Of a stretch of 64,000 bases of DNA, positions 11,900 through 22,177 are shown one piece after another. The stretch is from Jacaranda mimosifolia (lineage: Eukaryota > Streptophyta > Magnoliopsida > Lamiales > Bignoniaceae). Numbering within the stretch: the stretch's first letter is position 1; each line of letters opens with the position of its first letter. The position numbers and the translations under genes were made by a program. The DNA lies in the NCBI GenBank assembly GCA_018894105.1, contig CM032125.1, positions 29,435,032 to 29,499,031 of the forward strand, given 5' to 3'. The notes under the pieces were generated by a model. It was given only the letters and a program-made list of their open reading frames with translations, searched no databases and was not told the origin of the DNA.

Positions 11900-12928
11900 C
11901 AGCAAAGGGAGGCCATAGGCGAAGACCGCCTGGAAGAAGAGGCATTGCGCCACGAGATATTAGGCGAAGAGACCTGTCTACCAGCAGGCATGGCATAAGG
12001 AAGAGGGCTCATGATCTAATCCATTAGATCAGTCAACCATGAATCAACCTGCTGAACATGAGCTCTCGAAAATGCAATAAAGTCAGCAACGTGGCTTTTT
12101 TGGAGAAGGCAGAGCAATGGCAACTAATGAGGGTGCCAATGGACGAGCCTTAGAAAGATTTCTACGGCTCCAACCTCTTAAATTCTTTAGGGAACCTGAT
12201 GACAGGATGGCTGAGATATGGGTGGAGAGTTTGGAGAAGATATTTAATACTTTGCGGTATCTTGATGAGCAAAAGATTAGATATGCTACGTTCTCCTGGA
12301 GGATTCTGCGCACAACTGGTGGAAAATGATTAATCGAAGATAGACTGCTGCAGGAACCCTCAGAACTTGGGAGAATTTCATAAGAGAATTCCTAGATAAA
12401 AACATTCCTTTGGTGGTCAAGTAAGCAAGGGAACGAGAATTTATGAGTCTGATTTAGGGAAACCATTCGGTTAGTCAGTATGAGGCTACATTTAGTTGGT
12501 TAATTCAATATGCTCCATTTGTATTGGAAGATGAGAACAGACAAATCCAACAGTTTGTTCAAGGGTTGAGGTCGGAACTTCGATGAGGACTAGCACTTTT
12601 TGACATGCCTAACTTGAGTATGGTAGTAAGCAAAGCACTACAATTTGAGTCGGAACTTCAGGAAATCCGAAAAATTGAAGAAAGAAATCGAAAGGCAAGA
12701 CCACACTTTGGAGGACAAGGTAATGCAGGAAGGAAGCAGCCTAAATTACAATTGGGAAGTGCTATGCCCCGAGCACCACAAGCTGGAAGGCTAATGGACT
12801 CAACTCAAGGTACAGGTCAGAAACAGTGTGGATTATGTGAAAAACTGGGACATGAAGAAACTGATTGCTGGATGAAATAAGGTAAATGTGTGGGATGTGG
12901 CAATAGTCAGCACTTTATGCGAGATTGC
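11900..12928 (+). pseudogene. Ty3/gypsy gag (capsid-nucleocapsid), broken
   Basis: Gag builds the virus-like particle and binds the element RNA. An arginine-rich stretch (RRPPGRRGI at 11920) looks like the basic gag N terminus, but in another frame. From 12117 the frame reads ATNEGANGRALERFLRLQ and DDRMAEIWVESLEKIF, the capsid-type gag start, and stops at 12329 after a frame slip. Capsid sequence resumes in the frame that is open from 12605. Two CX2CX4HX4C zinc knuckles follow: CGLCEKLGHEETDC (12827-12868) and CVGCGNSQHFMRDC (12887-12928), separated by a TAA at 12878. A double knuckle is unusual; chromovirus gag usually has one. Not functional as it stands. Confidence 0.85.
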
Positions 12929-13525
12929 CCTAAGAGAAAAGGGCCAGCCCCTATTGGCGGAAAAGAAAAACAAGCAATAGGAGGAAAAAAGAAGCAGAAA
13001 GTGCAAGCCCGTGCTTATGCCCTAACAGGAGAGGACGAACCTGACCCAAATGAGGTGGTTGAAGGTATGATCTTTGTCTTTGGAATTTTTGGTAATGCTT
13101 TGTATGATTCTGGTGCGTCCCACTCTTTTATATCTACTTCATTTTTGCAAAAGTTAGATAAGACACCTGAGATTATGGCATATCAAATAGAAGTTCTAAC
13201 ACCATTAGGATTGGGATTGACTACTGACACTATATATTGAGAATGCCCTATCATGATAGGAGGTGAGATATATTCAGCCGATCTTATTCAAATGCCTATT
13301 CAGGGATATGATCTAATCCTTGGTATGGATTGGCTGTATAGACATCAAGCTCAGGTGAGCTGTTACACAAAGTGTGTGACACTTGGAAATAAGATGTCAG
13401 TATCGGACCAACAACTGATGGAGAAAAATCACCCAATCCCAATTGTGTTCGCATTGGAAGTCAAAAGAATTTTGAAAGAAGGCAGACGGGAATTTTTGGC
13501 CCATCTTATTAATAAATCCTGAGAT
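12929..13525 (+). pseudogene. Ty3/gypsy aspartic protease region, broken
   Basis: This continues in the same frame as the zinc knuckles. The active-site motif ALYDSGASHSFIS places the catalytic aspartate at 13106-13108, and the flap/C-terminal signature DLILGMDWL follows near 13320. The protease would cleave the gag-pol polyprotein. TGA codons at 13238 and 13520 interrupt it; TGA at 13238 lies where other elements usually have Trp or Arg, so it is probably a single transition. Confidence 0.85.
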
Positions 13526-14880
13526 ATGGCCAGAATAGATGAGGTAAAAGTAGAAGCTGGATATCCTAAAGTATTTTCGGAAGAGCTAAATTCATTACCT
13601 CCGGATAGGGAGATAGAATTTGTTATTCACACTCTCCCAGGAACTACACCGGTATCCAAAACTCCCTATAGAATGGCACAAGCAGAACTGAAAGAACTGA
13701 AAGATCAGCTACACGAGTTGCTGAAAAAGAAATTTATTCGGCCTAGCACATCCCCTTGGGGAGCCCCAGTGCTATTTGTCAAGAAGAAGGATGTATCTTT
13801 GAGAATGTGCATAGATTACAGGGAGTTAAACAAGTCACTATCAAAAACAAATAACCCCTACCGCATATGGAAGAGCTATTTGACTTATTGCAAGGGCCTA
13901 CAGTCTTCTTGAAGTTAGACTTGAGGCAGGGGTATTACCAGTTAAAGATTAGAGAAGAGGATATCTCAAAAACTACTTTTAATTCACGATATGGTCACTT
14001 TGAATTTGTGGTGATGCCGTTTGCTCTGATGAATGCCCCAGCAACATTCATGTATCTAATGCATCGAGTATTTTGACCATATCTAGATAAGTTTGTGGTT
14101 ATCTTCATTAATGACATCCTAGCATACTCGAAGTTTCGAGAAGAACATATGGAGCACTTACACTTAGTTCTCAGAACTCTAATAGAGAATAAGTTATATG
14201 CTAAGTTTAGTAAGTGCGAATTCTGGATAGAGAAGGTATTGTTTCTTGGACAAATCATATCCTGGAATGGGGTGGAGGTTGATCCATCTAAAATAGAAGT
14301 GATACTCAATTGGAAAAGGTTTGAGAACGTGATAGAAGTCCGTAGTTTTACGGGTCTTGCTGGCTATTACCGAAGGTTTGTACAGGATTTTTCTAAAATA
14401 GCTGGCCCAATAACTAAGCTAACTAAGAAAAATCAATCATTTAACTGGGATGACCACTGTAAGAGAAGCTTTCAAAAGTTGAAGAACCGATTAACTACGG
14501 CCTCAGTTCTGGATTTTCTAGAAGGATTGCAGAATTTTGCGGTGTATACAGATGCTTCAAAAGAAGGGCTTGGGTGTGTATTGATGCAGAGAAGACGAGT
14601 CATTGCCTATGCATCTCGAAAGCTCAAGCCACACGAGGAAAATTATCCTACTCATGACTTAGAGTTAGCCACAATAGTATTTGCATTGTCTGAGTGGAGA
14701 CATTACCTCTATGGAGCCACCTTTGAAGTATATACGGATCACAAGAGCCTCAAGTATTTGAGATCACAAAAGGATCTGAATATGAGATAATGCCGATGGG
14801 TGGAATTCTTTGAAGATTAAGATTTCTCAATTTCATACCACCCAGGGAAGGCAAATGTTGTGGCTGATGCACTGAGTCGC
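13526..14880 (+). pseudogene. Ty3/gypsy reverse transcriptase and RNase H, broken
   Basis: RT motifs are in order: the [20 protein letters not shown] and [14 protein letters not shown] blocks, then CIDYRELNK, a frame slip near 13860, [14 protein letters not shown], and [10 protein letters not shown]. The catalytic box reads FINDILAYS rather than FIDDILxYS: the first Asp of the DD pair is Asn (AAT at 14110). TGA at 14074 sits where PYLD is normally preceded by Arg. RNase H follows with [10 protein letters not shown] (Asp at 14551), [18 protein letters not shown] and [10 protein letters not shown], then TAA at 14788. The region ends with the ISYHPGKANVVADALSR linker to integrase. It copied RNA to DNA and removed the RNA strand; now dead. 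Confidence 0.93.
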
Positions 14881-15097
14881 AGCTCACTTAACAAACACAG
14901 CAGTGACAAGAACTTCGAAAAAGGATGTTGTGGTAATTTTGAAGCAGAAAGTTTGGTTGGCTGGAGTAAGTGTGCAACCAAAATTATATGCTGAGATTAA
15001 GCAAGCTTAAACTTAGGATAGTTGGATATTGAGGCAAAAAGAAATAATCAAGGAATCTGGAGAATCCGAATTTAATACTGACAGTTAAGGTACGCTT

Positions 15098-16402
15098 TTG
15101 TTCCGCAAAAGTATCTGTGTGCCAAAAGAGATGAGAGGAAGATTATTGGATGAAGCACACAAAACAAGATTCACAGTACATCCAGGAAGTACTAAGATGT
15201 ATCAAGATTTGAAGAAGCAATTTTGGTGGGTTGGAATGAAGAAATCTATCGCGGACTATGTACGCAAATGTTTGACCTGTCAGTTGGTAAAGGCTGAACA
15301 TCAGCGACCATCGGGATTACTCCAACCACCTCCAATCTCTGATTGGAAATAGGAACAAGTCAGTATGGATTTTGTAATGGGCCTGCCGATAGCCAGAGGA
15401 GGTTACGACAGTGTATGGGTGATAGTGGACAGACTAACTAAGTTAGCTCATTTCCTACTAGTCGAGACATACTACAAAGTTGAGAAGTTGATAGAATTAT
15501 ATATGAAGGAAATTGTAAGACTACATGGAATACCGATTAGCATTGTGTCTAATCGCGATCCCAAGTTTACTTCAAGACTGTGGAAAGCTCTGCAAGAACA
15601 CTTGGGGACAAGGTTACAATTTAGCTTTATTGCTCATCCTCAAATAGATGGACAGTCTGAAAAGACTATCCGAATATTAGAGGATATGTTAAGAGCTTGT
15701 GTCATGGACTTTAGTGGAAATTGGAGCCGGCATCTAGCCTTAATTGAATTCACCTATAACAACAGTTATCAATCCACTATCCAGATGGCCCCATATGAGG
15801 CATTATACGACAGAAGATGTCGATTCCCATTACATTGGGACCTGGAAGAATATAAAGGTCACCATAGTGAATTTTCAGAAACCAGTAGGCCAGAGCTAAT
15901 TCAGGAGGCTATTGAAAATATTCAGATCATTAAGCAGTGAATGAAAGCTGCACAGGATCGCCAAAAGAGTTATGTGGACAAAAGGAGAAAGGATTTGGAA
16001 TTTGAAGTAGGTGACCAGGTGTTTCTTAAAGTATTTTCGAGAAAGGGGACTCAAAGGATTGGAAAAGGCGGAAAGTTAAGCCCTAGATATATTGGACCTT
16101 ATGAGATAAGTGAAAGAATTGGGCCGGTGGCGTATCGCTTGGCTTTACCCCAAAATGTGATAGGCATTCATGACGTCTTTCATGTATCACAGCTTCGAAA
16201 ATACTATCCTGATCCTTCCCACATTATTCCCATATCCAATGTGCTATTGCAAAGTGATTTGACATATGAGGAAAAGCCAGTTAGCATATTGGATCAAAAA
16301 TTTCAAGAACTTAGGAATCGAAAGATTCCTCAAGTAAAAGTTCTTTGGCGCAACCATAATGTTGAAGAAGCAACATGGGAATCAGAGGACCTTATGCGCT
16401 AA
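15098..16402 (+). pseudogene. Ty3/gypsy integrase with chromodomain-like C terminus, broken
   Basis: The N-terminal HHCC zinc finger is visible (HKTRFTVH, then CLTCQ). TAG at 15350 replaces what is usually Trp. The DDE core has the first Asp in MDFVMGLP (15368), then a changed second acidic residue, SNRDPKF with AAT at 15551 where SDRD is expected, and the Glu in GQSEKTI (15659). TGA at 15938 precedes the GPY/F-type region (SPRYIGPYEI) and the HDVFHVSQLRKY segment. The end, VKVLWRNHNVEEATWESEDL, is the truncated chromodomain typical of chromoviruses, which directs insertion to particular chromatin. Two key defects make it inactive. Confidence 0.92.
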
Positions 16403-16458
16403 CAATATCCATAACTTTTTCAACATTCAGGTTAGAATCTGGGGACCAGATTCTCTTT

Positions 16459-16471
16459 AGGTGGGGGGGAT
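16459..16471 (+). other. Polypurine tract
   Basis: AGGTGGGGGGGA immediately before the 3' LTR: purine-rich, at the right place to prime plus-strand DNA synthesis. Confidence 0.85.
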
Positions 16472-19400
16472 TGTAACACCCTAGTGATTTTATGATTTCA
16501 ATATTTGTTATAATATTAATATTTGAAAAATTATTGAATTTTAATTACTAATTTTATTTTTCAATTGTGTGGTCAAATTATAAATTTTGTACTCAATTGC
16601 ATGATTTAAAATTTTCTGGGGATTAAATTGCAAAAATGAAAAAAAAAATCAAATCAAAATGGGCAAATCAAAACCGACAACACTATTTCTTTCTCTTTTC
16701 TTTCCTTTTTCTCTTTCATTTTTTTTCTTCTTCATTTCCTTCTTCTTTCTCCTACATCCTGCGGCCAACCCAACCACCTTTTGCGAGCCATTCTTCACCC
16801 AACTAACTGCCTAAACCCACTCCCCTCACCTCCAAGACTTCATCTACACCACCACCTGTGGTGGCAGACCACCAGAGTTGAGCGGCGGAGAGCAGCCAAA
16901 AACTTCTTCACGGGAGCAACTGGGTCTTCAATTTTTCAGCGTCAAACGGAGCAAACAAGGGGTAGTTTAGCTAGCTCTTGACGAGGAGAATACAATGGTG
17001 ACGTTGCATGGCGGAGATATACGACGGAGACAGCAAAAATGGGCAGTGGAGCTTTGAACTGTGACGACTTCGGGGCAAGTTTTGAAGGGTTTTCTGGCGG
17101 CCAAATTGAAAACCAAGGGTACCGTTGGAAATCTCTCGGCGAGAGGATTCTGTGGGTGGTGCTATCTCAATTTTTTTGGCGACGGTGGACAGTGGCAGCA
17201 GCAGCGCAGTGGCGGTTATAGGGCAGAATCTTCACTTCATCGTGGTGGTCACATGCACGCGGTCTGATCGTTAAGATTCCCCTTCGTTAGTGAGATATTG
17301 GTATATAATGCTATTTTTCATGTATGTATTTGCATGTATACATTTATACATTTTGATCTTTGTAAAACTTTGTATTTTCGTATATTATGATGGTCTTAGT
17401 TAATTAGAACACTTATGCATTAGATTAAAACACCTTTGATCGATTAAATAGGCCTAGTAAATCCATAATGGTATTATTTCATGTAACTATAGGTTATATA
17501 GCATACTAAGTGTAGAAAACCCTCATTTTTATGTCATCAAGATTAATCGACAAAAGTTTGGATGTTTGCAGATGACTGAATTATTATGATTAATATTGAA
17601 GATCGATATATACTATATATATATGCGAACCCGTATACATCTATATATCCGATACTAATAGTATGTTAAGGGCAGTAGTATCGAAACAAACCCTAACCAA
17701 CGTATCAATAGGATAATCATTTGGACTTGGGGGATTACTGTTGGTATGATTCTAAGTGTTAGTAATCGTTAGAGTTGAACATGGATTTTAACATAAGGTT
17801 ACCTTTTGAATAGGTGACAGAGGATTTGACCCTGAGGTTTAGTAGAGTCTAACTACACTGATTAACTGATTAAGGTGAGGATCTACCGCTTTGGTATTTG
17901 TTTGAGTAAAGCAATGTGATTGTTGTTATCTGAACCCTGTGTGTTTCCATTATCTTGATTCATGTTATCGTGATTGTTGTTATCTAAACCCTGTGTGGTT
18001 CCATTGTCTTGATTCCTGATACCGTTATTGTTGTTAGCTAAACCCTGTGTGGTTCCATTGTCTTGATTCCTGATCTCATTATTGTTGTTTTCTGAACCCT
18101 GTGTAGTTTTATTGTCTTAATTCCTGATATCGTTATTGTTGTTATCTGAACCCCGTGTGGTTCCATTGTCTTGATTCCTTATCTCATTATTGTTGTTTTC
18201 TGAACCCTGTGTGGTTTTATTATCTTGAATCCTGTTATCAAAATTGTTGGGTTTTGAACCTTGTAAGGTTTTATTGTCTGGCCACTGATACTGTTATCGT
18301 TAATCATTGAACCTGTGAATCTTACTGAGTTAATCATGTATCGATACTGATTGAGTCAATCGATTGATTACTATTCTCTCTTTGAATATTTCCTTGTTTC
18401 GTATATTATTGATCAAAGTGAACCTGTACTTGGTCTTGTGATCTACTATGACGGCATTATTGGAAATCATTTTGTAAAGTTCATTATTCTACTATGTTGG
18501 CAACTGATTGATTGAACTATTGAATTGAAAGATATATGTACAGGAGAACTGTTAGGCTAAGTGCCTTGCCAAGCTGTTATGCTTGAGCTAATATGATTGC
18601 CAAGCTGTTATGCTTGAGCTACTGTTATTGCCGACCTATCATGCTCGAGCTACTGAATTGAACGGTTATTGAACTATTATGGAGGCACAAGGATGTTCTA
18701 ATATACATGTTTTGTTCAGTTTATTGACTTGCATATGTGTGGGGTTTGCTATTCTTGTAATTTTATTCTGCTCATGGAGCAATAAGGCTGGAGTGATATC
18801 CCAGTCTAGATCGAACTATTGTTCCAGGCAAACGAGCCACCTTTAGTCCTTCGGACTGTGATCAGTTGAGATATCCTTATACCTCCCGAGCAGGATCGAT
18901 CGAGATGATTCATCCCGATTGTGATTGGTTGAGATGTCCCTATACCTCCCGAGCAAAATCGATTGAGATGAATAGGCCGTAAAGCCAACGGTCGCAGTTT
19001 CTGACCTAGCAATTGTTATTAACTTTGTTTCTTGATGTTTCTTTTGTTGTGCCTCATCATTCTTATATCGAGAAATCATTGATTGTTATTTGTGTGCCTT
19101 ATATTTTTAGACTGGTTATGCATTGCTTATACTATCCTCACTGAGTCCTTATGACTCACCCTTGTATATTATTCATCTTTACTCAGATAGGTATGAGACA
19201 TGAGACTTTGAGGACTGATGAACCGGGTAGAGACATTTATTTTGGAGCTTGTTGTATATATGTATATTTTACTGAATTTGGGATGTTTTATTAAGAGATG
19301 TTGTAATATGTCATGAATACTGTTATACTTATAGATGTAAATTTTGAATCTTGGTACTAGTAGCAACCTTTTGGCTTGGATGCTGTTGAACCGGTTATGA

Positions 19401-19554
19401 TGATATTTTAAGCACTCTGATATTGCTTCCGCATTTGGGTTAAGTCTGCTATAATGTTATATTCTTGCTGATGTTATATTGGGTAATTGTGAAATTTTTT
19501 ATGGGTTTGAATTAGCGCCTTAGCTTACATGCTATCCCGAGAGGGGGTGCTACA
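16472..19554 (+). repeat. 3' LTR (3083 bp)
   Basis: Starts TGTAACACCC after the purine tract and ends GGGGGTGCTACA before the ATATA target duplication. It aligns with the 5' LTR throughout except for an extra block of about 0.69 kb (17269-17957) and about three more 54-bp repeats. Because the 5' LTR joins GGTCTGAT directly into the repeat array, a deletion in the 5' LTR is simpler than an insertion here. Confidence 0.92.
17917..18297 (+). repeat. 54-bp tandem repeats in the 3' LTR (about 7 copies)
   Basis: Seven successive units share the core TGAACCCTGTGTGGTTCCAT with a conserved 54-base period; the last is most diverged. Copy number differs from the 5' LTR (about 4). Confidence 0.85.
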
Positions 19555-19559
19555 ATATA

Positions 19560-20099
19560 TATATAAATATAAGTATATAAATATTTTTCAAGATTTATCT
19601 TTTTTTTTTATCTTTATATTTTTTTCAATTTTTATGCACCTATTTTTAATTTTTTGTGCAAATATCCTTTTTTTTTTATCTAGTAAAATACATTACAAGA
19701 AGGGGTTGTCACACCACATGCCACGTAGGAGAGAGGATGTGACCTGGTGCCATGTGGATCGGGCCTACTGCAAATGAATTCGGGCTAAATTTATCCTCAA
19801 ATTACCAAAATTTGAAAGTTAGTGTACCAAAAATATAAAGTCAAAATTTGCTATTAGAGTATAAGTTACGGGACCAATTTTATATTTTTCCTCTAAATGA
19901 AAACTCCCAATTCATTGAATCCCAACTAATGGATTATTCACTTCAAATTTCTTCAAGCTCAATATTTAAAATAAAAGTCAATTCAATAATAATTCACTAA
20001 AAAATTAGTTAAGCCCAATTAACAAATTCTTTACATTATTGTGAAGTTCATTTCTTGAACAAAAGCCCAACCCACAAGTATTAGTAAAAATTTAATTTA
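19560..20099. other. CACTA interior right of the retrotransposon, no gene seen
   Basis: AT-rich with a TA run adjoining the retrotransposon. The 82-codon open frame at 19529-19777 starts inside the LTR and is Phe/Ile-rich without a recognisable domain. Confidence 0.5.
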
Positions 20100-20518
20100 A
20101 TATTCATTTATAATTAGTAACGAAAATCATTGTTACCAAATGTATACAATGGATATTTGGAGGGAAGTTAATTAAAATTTAGTAACTAAAAATTTTGTTA
20201 CAATATATTTTATTTGTAACAAATATTTTGTTGTTACAAAAGGTACCAAATTTTGTTACAAATATATCTTCTTATATGATGGAAAATGTTATATGTAACA
20301 AAATAACATTTTCCGTAACGAATAATTATTTAATTAGGAACATAAAAAATTTAAGGTAACAAATTTGAGTTAAAGGTAAAAAGACTTTTACTTTGTTACT
20401 AAAGAAAATGTTATTTGTAACAAAAAAATCAATTTTGTTACAATAAATCTAACATATGTAACGAATTTTACCTTTGTTACCAAAATTTTTGTTACGTGAA
20501 GTGCAAATTGTTGTAGTG
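20100..20518. repeat. CACTA right subterminal repeat region and terminus
   Basis: Repeated GTTACNAAA/TTTGTNAC words in both orientations, the same as at 272-727, ending with GTGCAAATTGTTGTAGTG, the inverted counterpart of the left end. Confidence 0.6.
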
Positions 20519-20620
20519 AGTTGACCTGTTAGCAGGTCTCTAGGTCTGCATCACCCAATTGTTGCGCAACTATTGGATCTAAATGTCATTTTGTTTGAGG
20601 GCTGAATGGTTATTCTCAAG
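20519..20620 (+). pseudogene. Right part of the coding sequence split by the CACTA element
   Basis: Codons from 20525 read PVSRSLGLHHPIVAQLLDLNVILFEG, in the frame that ends at 271 on the left side. A TGA at 20522 lies at the junction. Coding character fades after about 20620. Confidence 0.35.
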
Positions 20621-22177
20621 TCGATCGACCATACTTTGGTCGACTGGGCAAGATATTGATATTCGTGATGGCAAAATGGCTCAATGAGGACTTAGGCTTG
20701 GTTCATCATCTGGTCGATTGTTAATGTGTTGGGCCTGATAACTAATTCAGCTATCTCATTTTCTATCATTTACCTAGTCGATTGTTAGTAGATTGAGCCT
20801 GTTGGGCTATTCCATATCACGTACATACAATGGAGTACCATAATTGGAAAAAAAATTAAGGATGACAATTTCCAACACATGATAGCCCGACATGAGTTTG
20901 ACCTGAAAAATTGGATTTGAGTTGACCCATTTTGGGTTTGGCTCCATAAAGTTGAAATGAATAAGGACCCGAAGAAAATGGGTTGGATTTAGTTGAATTT
21001 CAGGTTATATGAACAACCTGAAATTTGATTTTGGGTTACACCACAACCTAAACCTACTTGAACCAACTCGATTCAACTCGAATTAAACAAATAAAATTTA
21101 AATTTTTTAGGAGTGAAAATATAAAATAACAAAATAAAACTTGAAAATTTTAACTTAGCAATATAAAAATTACTGTTTTGGTATTTTTCTGTCTTATTTA
21201 TTTTCATAAGCATATATGATGTATGATTATAATTTTATATTGTTTCTAATGGTTATTTTTGGTATCCAAGTGAACATGAAAGTTGTTTTGCAAAGAGTTG
21301 GCAAAACATTGCTTTGACTACTGAATTGCTCTAGAAATTTTTCTTAGACTTTATGCAATGCAAGATTTTGCATATATAAATGACAAGAATTCTTTCTATT
21401 GAGAGATTATAAAAAATTCAAAAGACTCAAGCAAGATTTTATAATAAATTATGTGTCCAATTAAAATACTTCATTACTTATTTGCTTGATCATATATTTT
21501 TATTGATTTATGTGCTGCTTAATTGAATCAATATAAAGTAAAAAAATAATGTCGTTTTAAGAAGTTAAAATAGACAATTTTATTGATACAAAAGACACAA
21601 AAATTAAAGAGAGTAGGTGAATAAAAGTTGAAAAAATATGCTATTTTTAAAAATAAGATATTTTATGATTTTAATATTTTTAATACAAAAGATACAAAAA
21701 TTAAAGAGAGTAGGTGATTTTAATATCTTATTTTTAAAAATAAGATATTTGTGGTTTTAAAAATAAGATATTTTAAAAATAAGATACAACAAAATGAAAG
21801 GAAAAAAGTTTTAAAATCAATATTAGATAGTTCAATTGAATTTTTTTTAGAAAGATGCTAATGTGAATTTATGGTGAGAATTCCCTACTCCTATTTTAAT
21901 TTATTAATAATTAAGAATATATAAACTTAAAAAATAGAAGTACCAAAAAATTTCTAAAATAATTAAACTAAATGTTTGAAATAATTATTTTAAATCAGGT
22001 TGGCCGGTTGGATTGGGTGAATTTGAGTTGACGGGTTGAGCTAATAAAAATTAAGGCAACCCGAACCTGACCTGATACAATTTAGGTTGGGTTAAGGTTG
22101 AGTATTTTTAGGATGTCATTAGGTTGGGTTGAGTTGGGTTTTGGATTGAAGAAATTAATGTTATACGCCTACTTCAT
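20621..22177. other. No gene; possible hAT-like relic around the MULE
   Basis: AT-rich DNA with no supported gene. It contains GGATGACAATT at about 20862 and many GGGTT(G/T)GGTT-type words. On the far side of the MULE, 24237-24272 ends with CCCAATTGCCACC. These could be the two ends of an older hAT-like element (GGTGGCAATT termini) that the MULE split, but the inverted match is short and no 8-bp duplication was found. Confidence 0.25.

Larger units (their letters stand above)
8171..19554 (+). mobile_element. Full-length, inactive Ty3/gypsy chromovirus (Tekay/Del type) nested in the CACTA element
   Basis: The two LTRs begin TGTAACACCC and end with GCTACA. They enclose a tRNA-iMet primer site, gag, protease, RT, RNase H, integrase and a chromodomain-like tail, then a purine tract. 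The 5-bp target duplication is ATATA (8166-8170 and 19555-19559), though it lies in a TA run and is only weakly diagnostic. Domain order PR-RT-RH-INT with a C-terminal chromodomain, plus LTRs of 2.3-3.1 kb, fits the Tekay/Del chromovirus lineage. Stops, frameshifts and altered catalytic residues mean it cannot move on its own. The first ~170 bp of the two LTRs differ at about four positions by hand count, so the insertion is not recent. Confidence 0.93.
272..20518. mobile_element. CACTA (En/Spm-type) transposon, non-autonomous, containing a nested Ty3/gypsy element
   Basis: The left end starts CACTATAATAAATTGCACTT at 272. The reverse complement of the right end (20518 backwards) starts CACTACAACAATTTGCACTT, so the termini are inverted repeats of the CACTA type. 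Both ends carry dense GTTAC/GTAAC-containing short motifs in both orientations, the subterminal repeat structure expected for this superfamily. CACTA elements normally make a 3-bp target duplication. Here the flanking triplets are TTT and AGT, so it is mutated or the two ends have separate histories. Removing the element plus one triplet restores a shared reading frame across the site, which supports the boundaries. No TNPD-like transposase is visible. Without the nested 11.4-kb retrotransposon the element would be about 8.9 kb. Confidence 0.65.

Noticed and set aside
17917..18297. CRISPR-like regularly spaced repeats
   Set aside because: Continuous 54-bp tandem units without unique spacers, inside a plant retrotransposon LTR.
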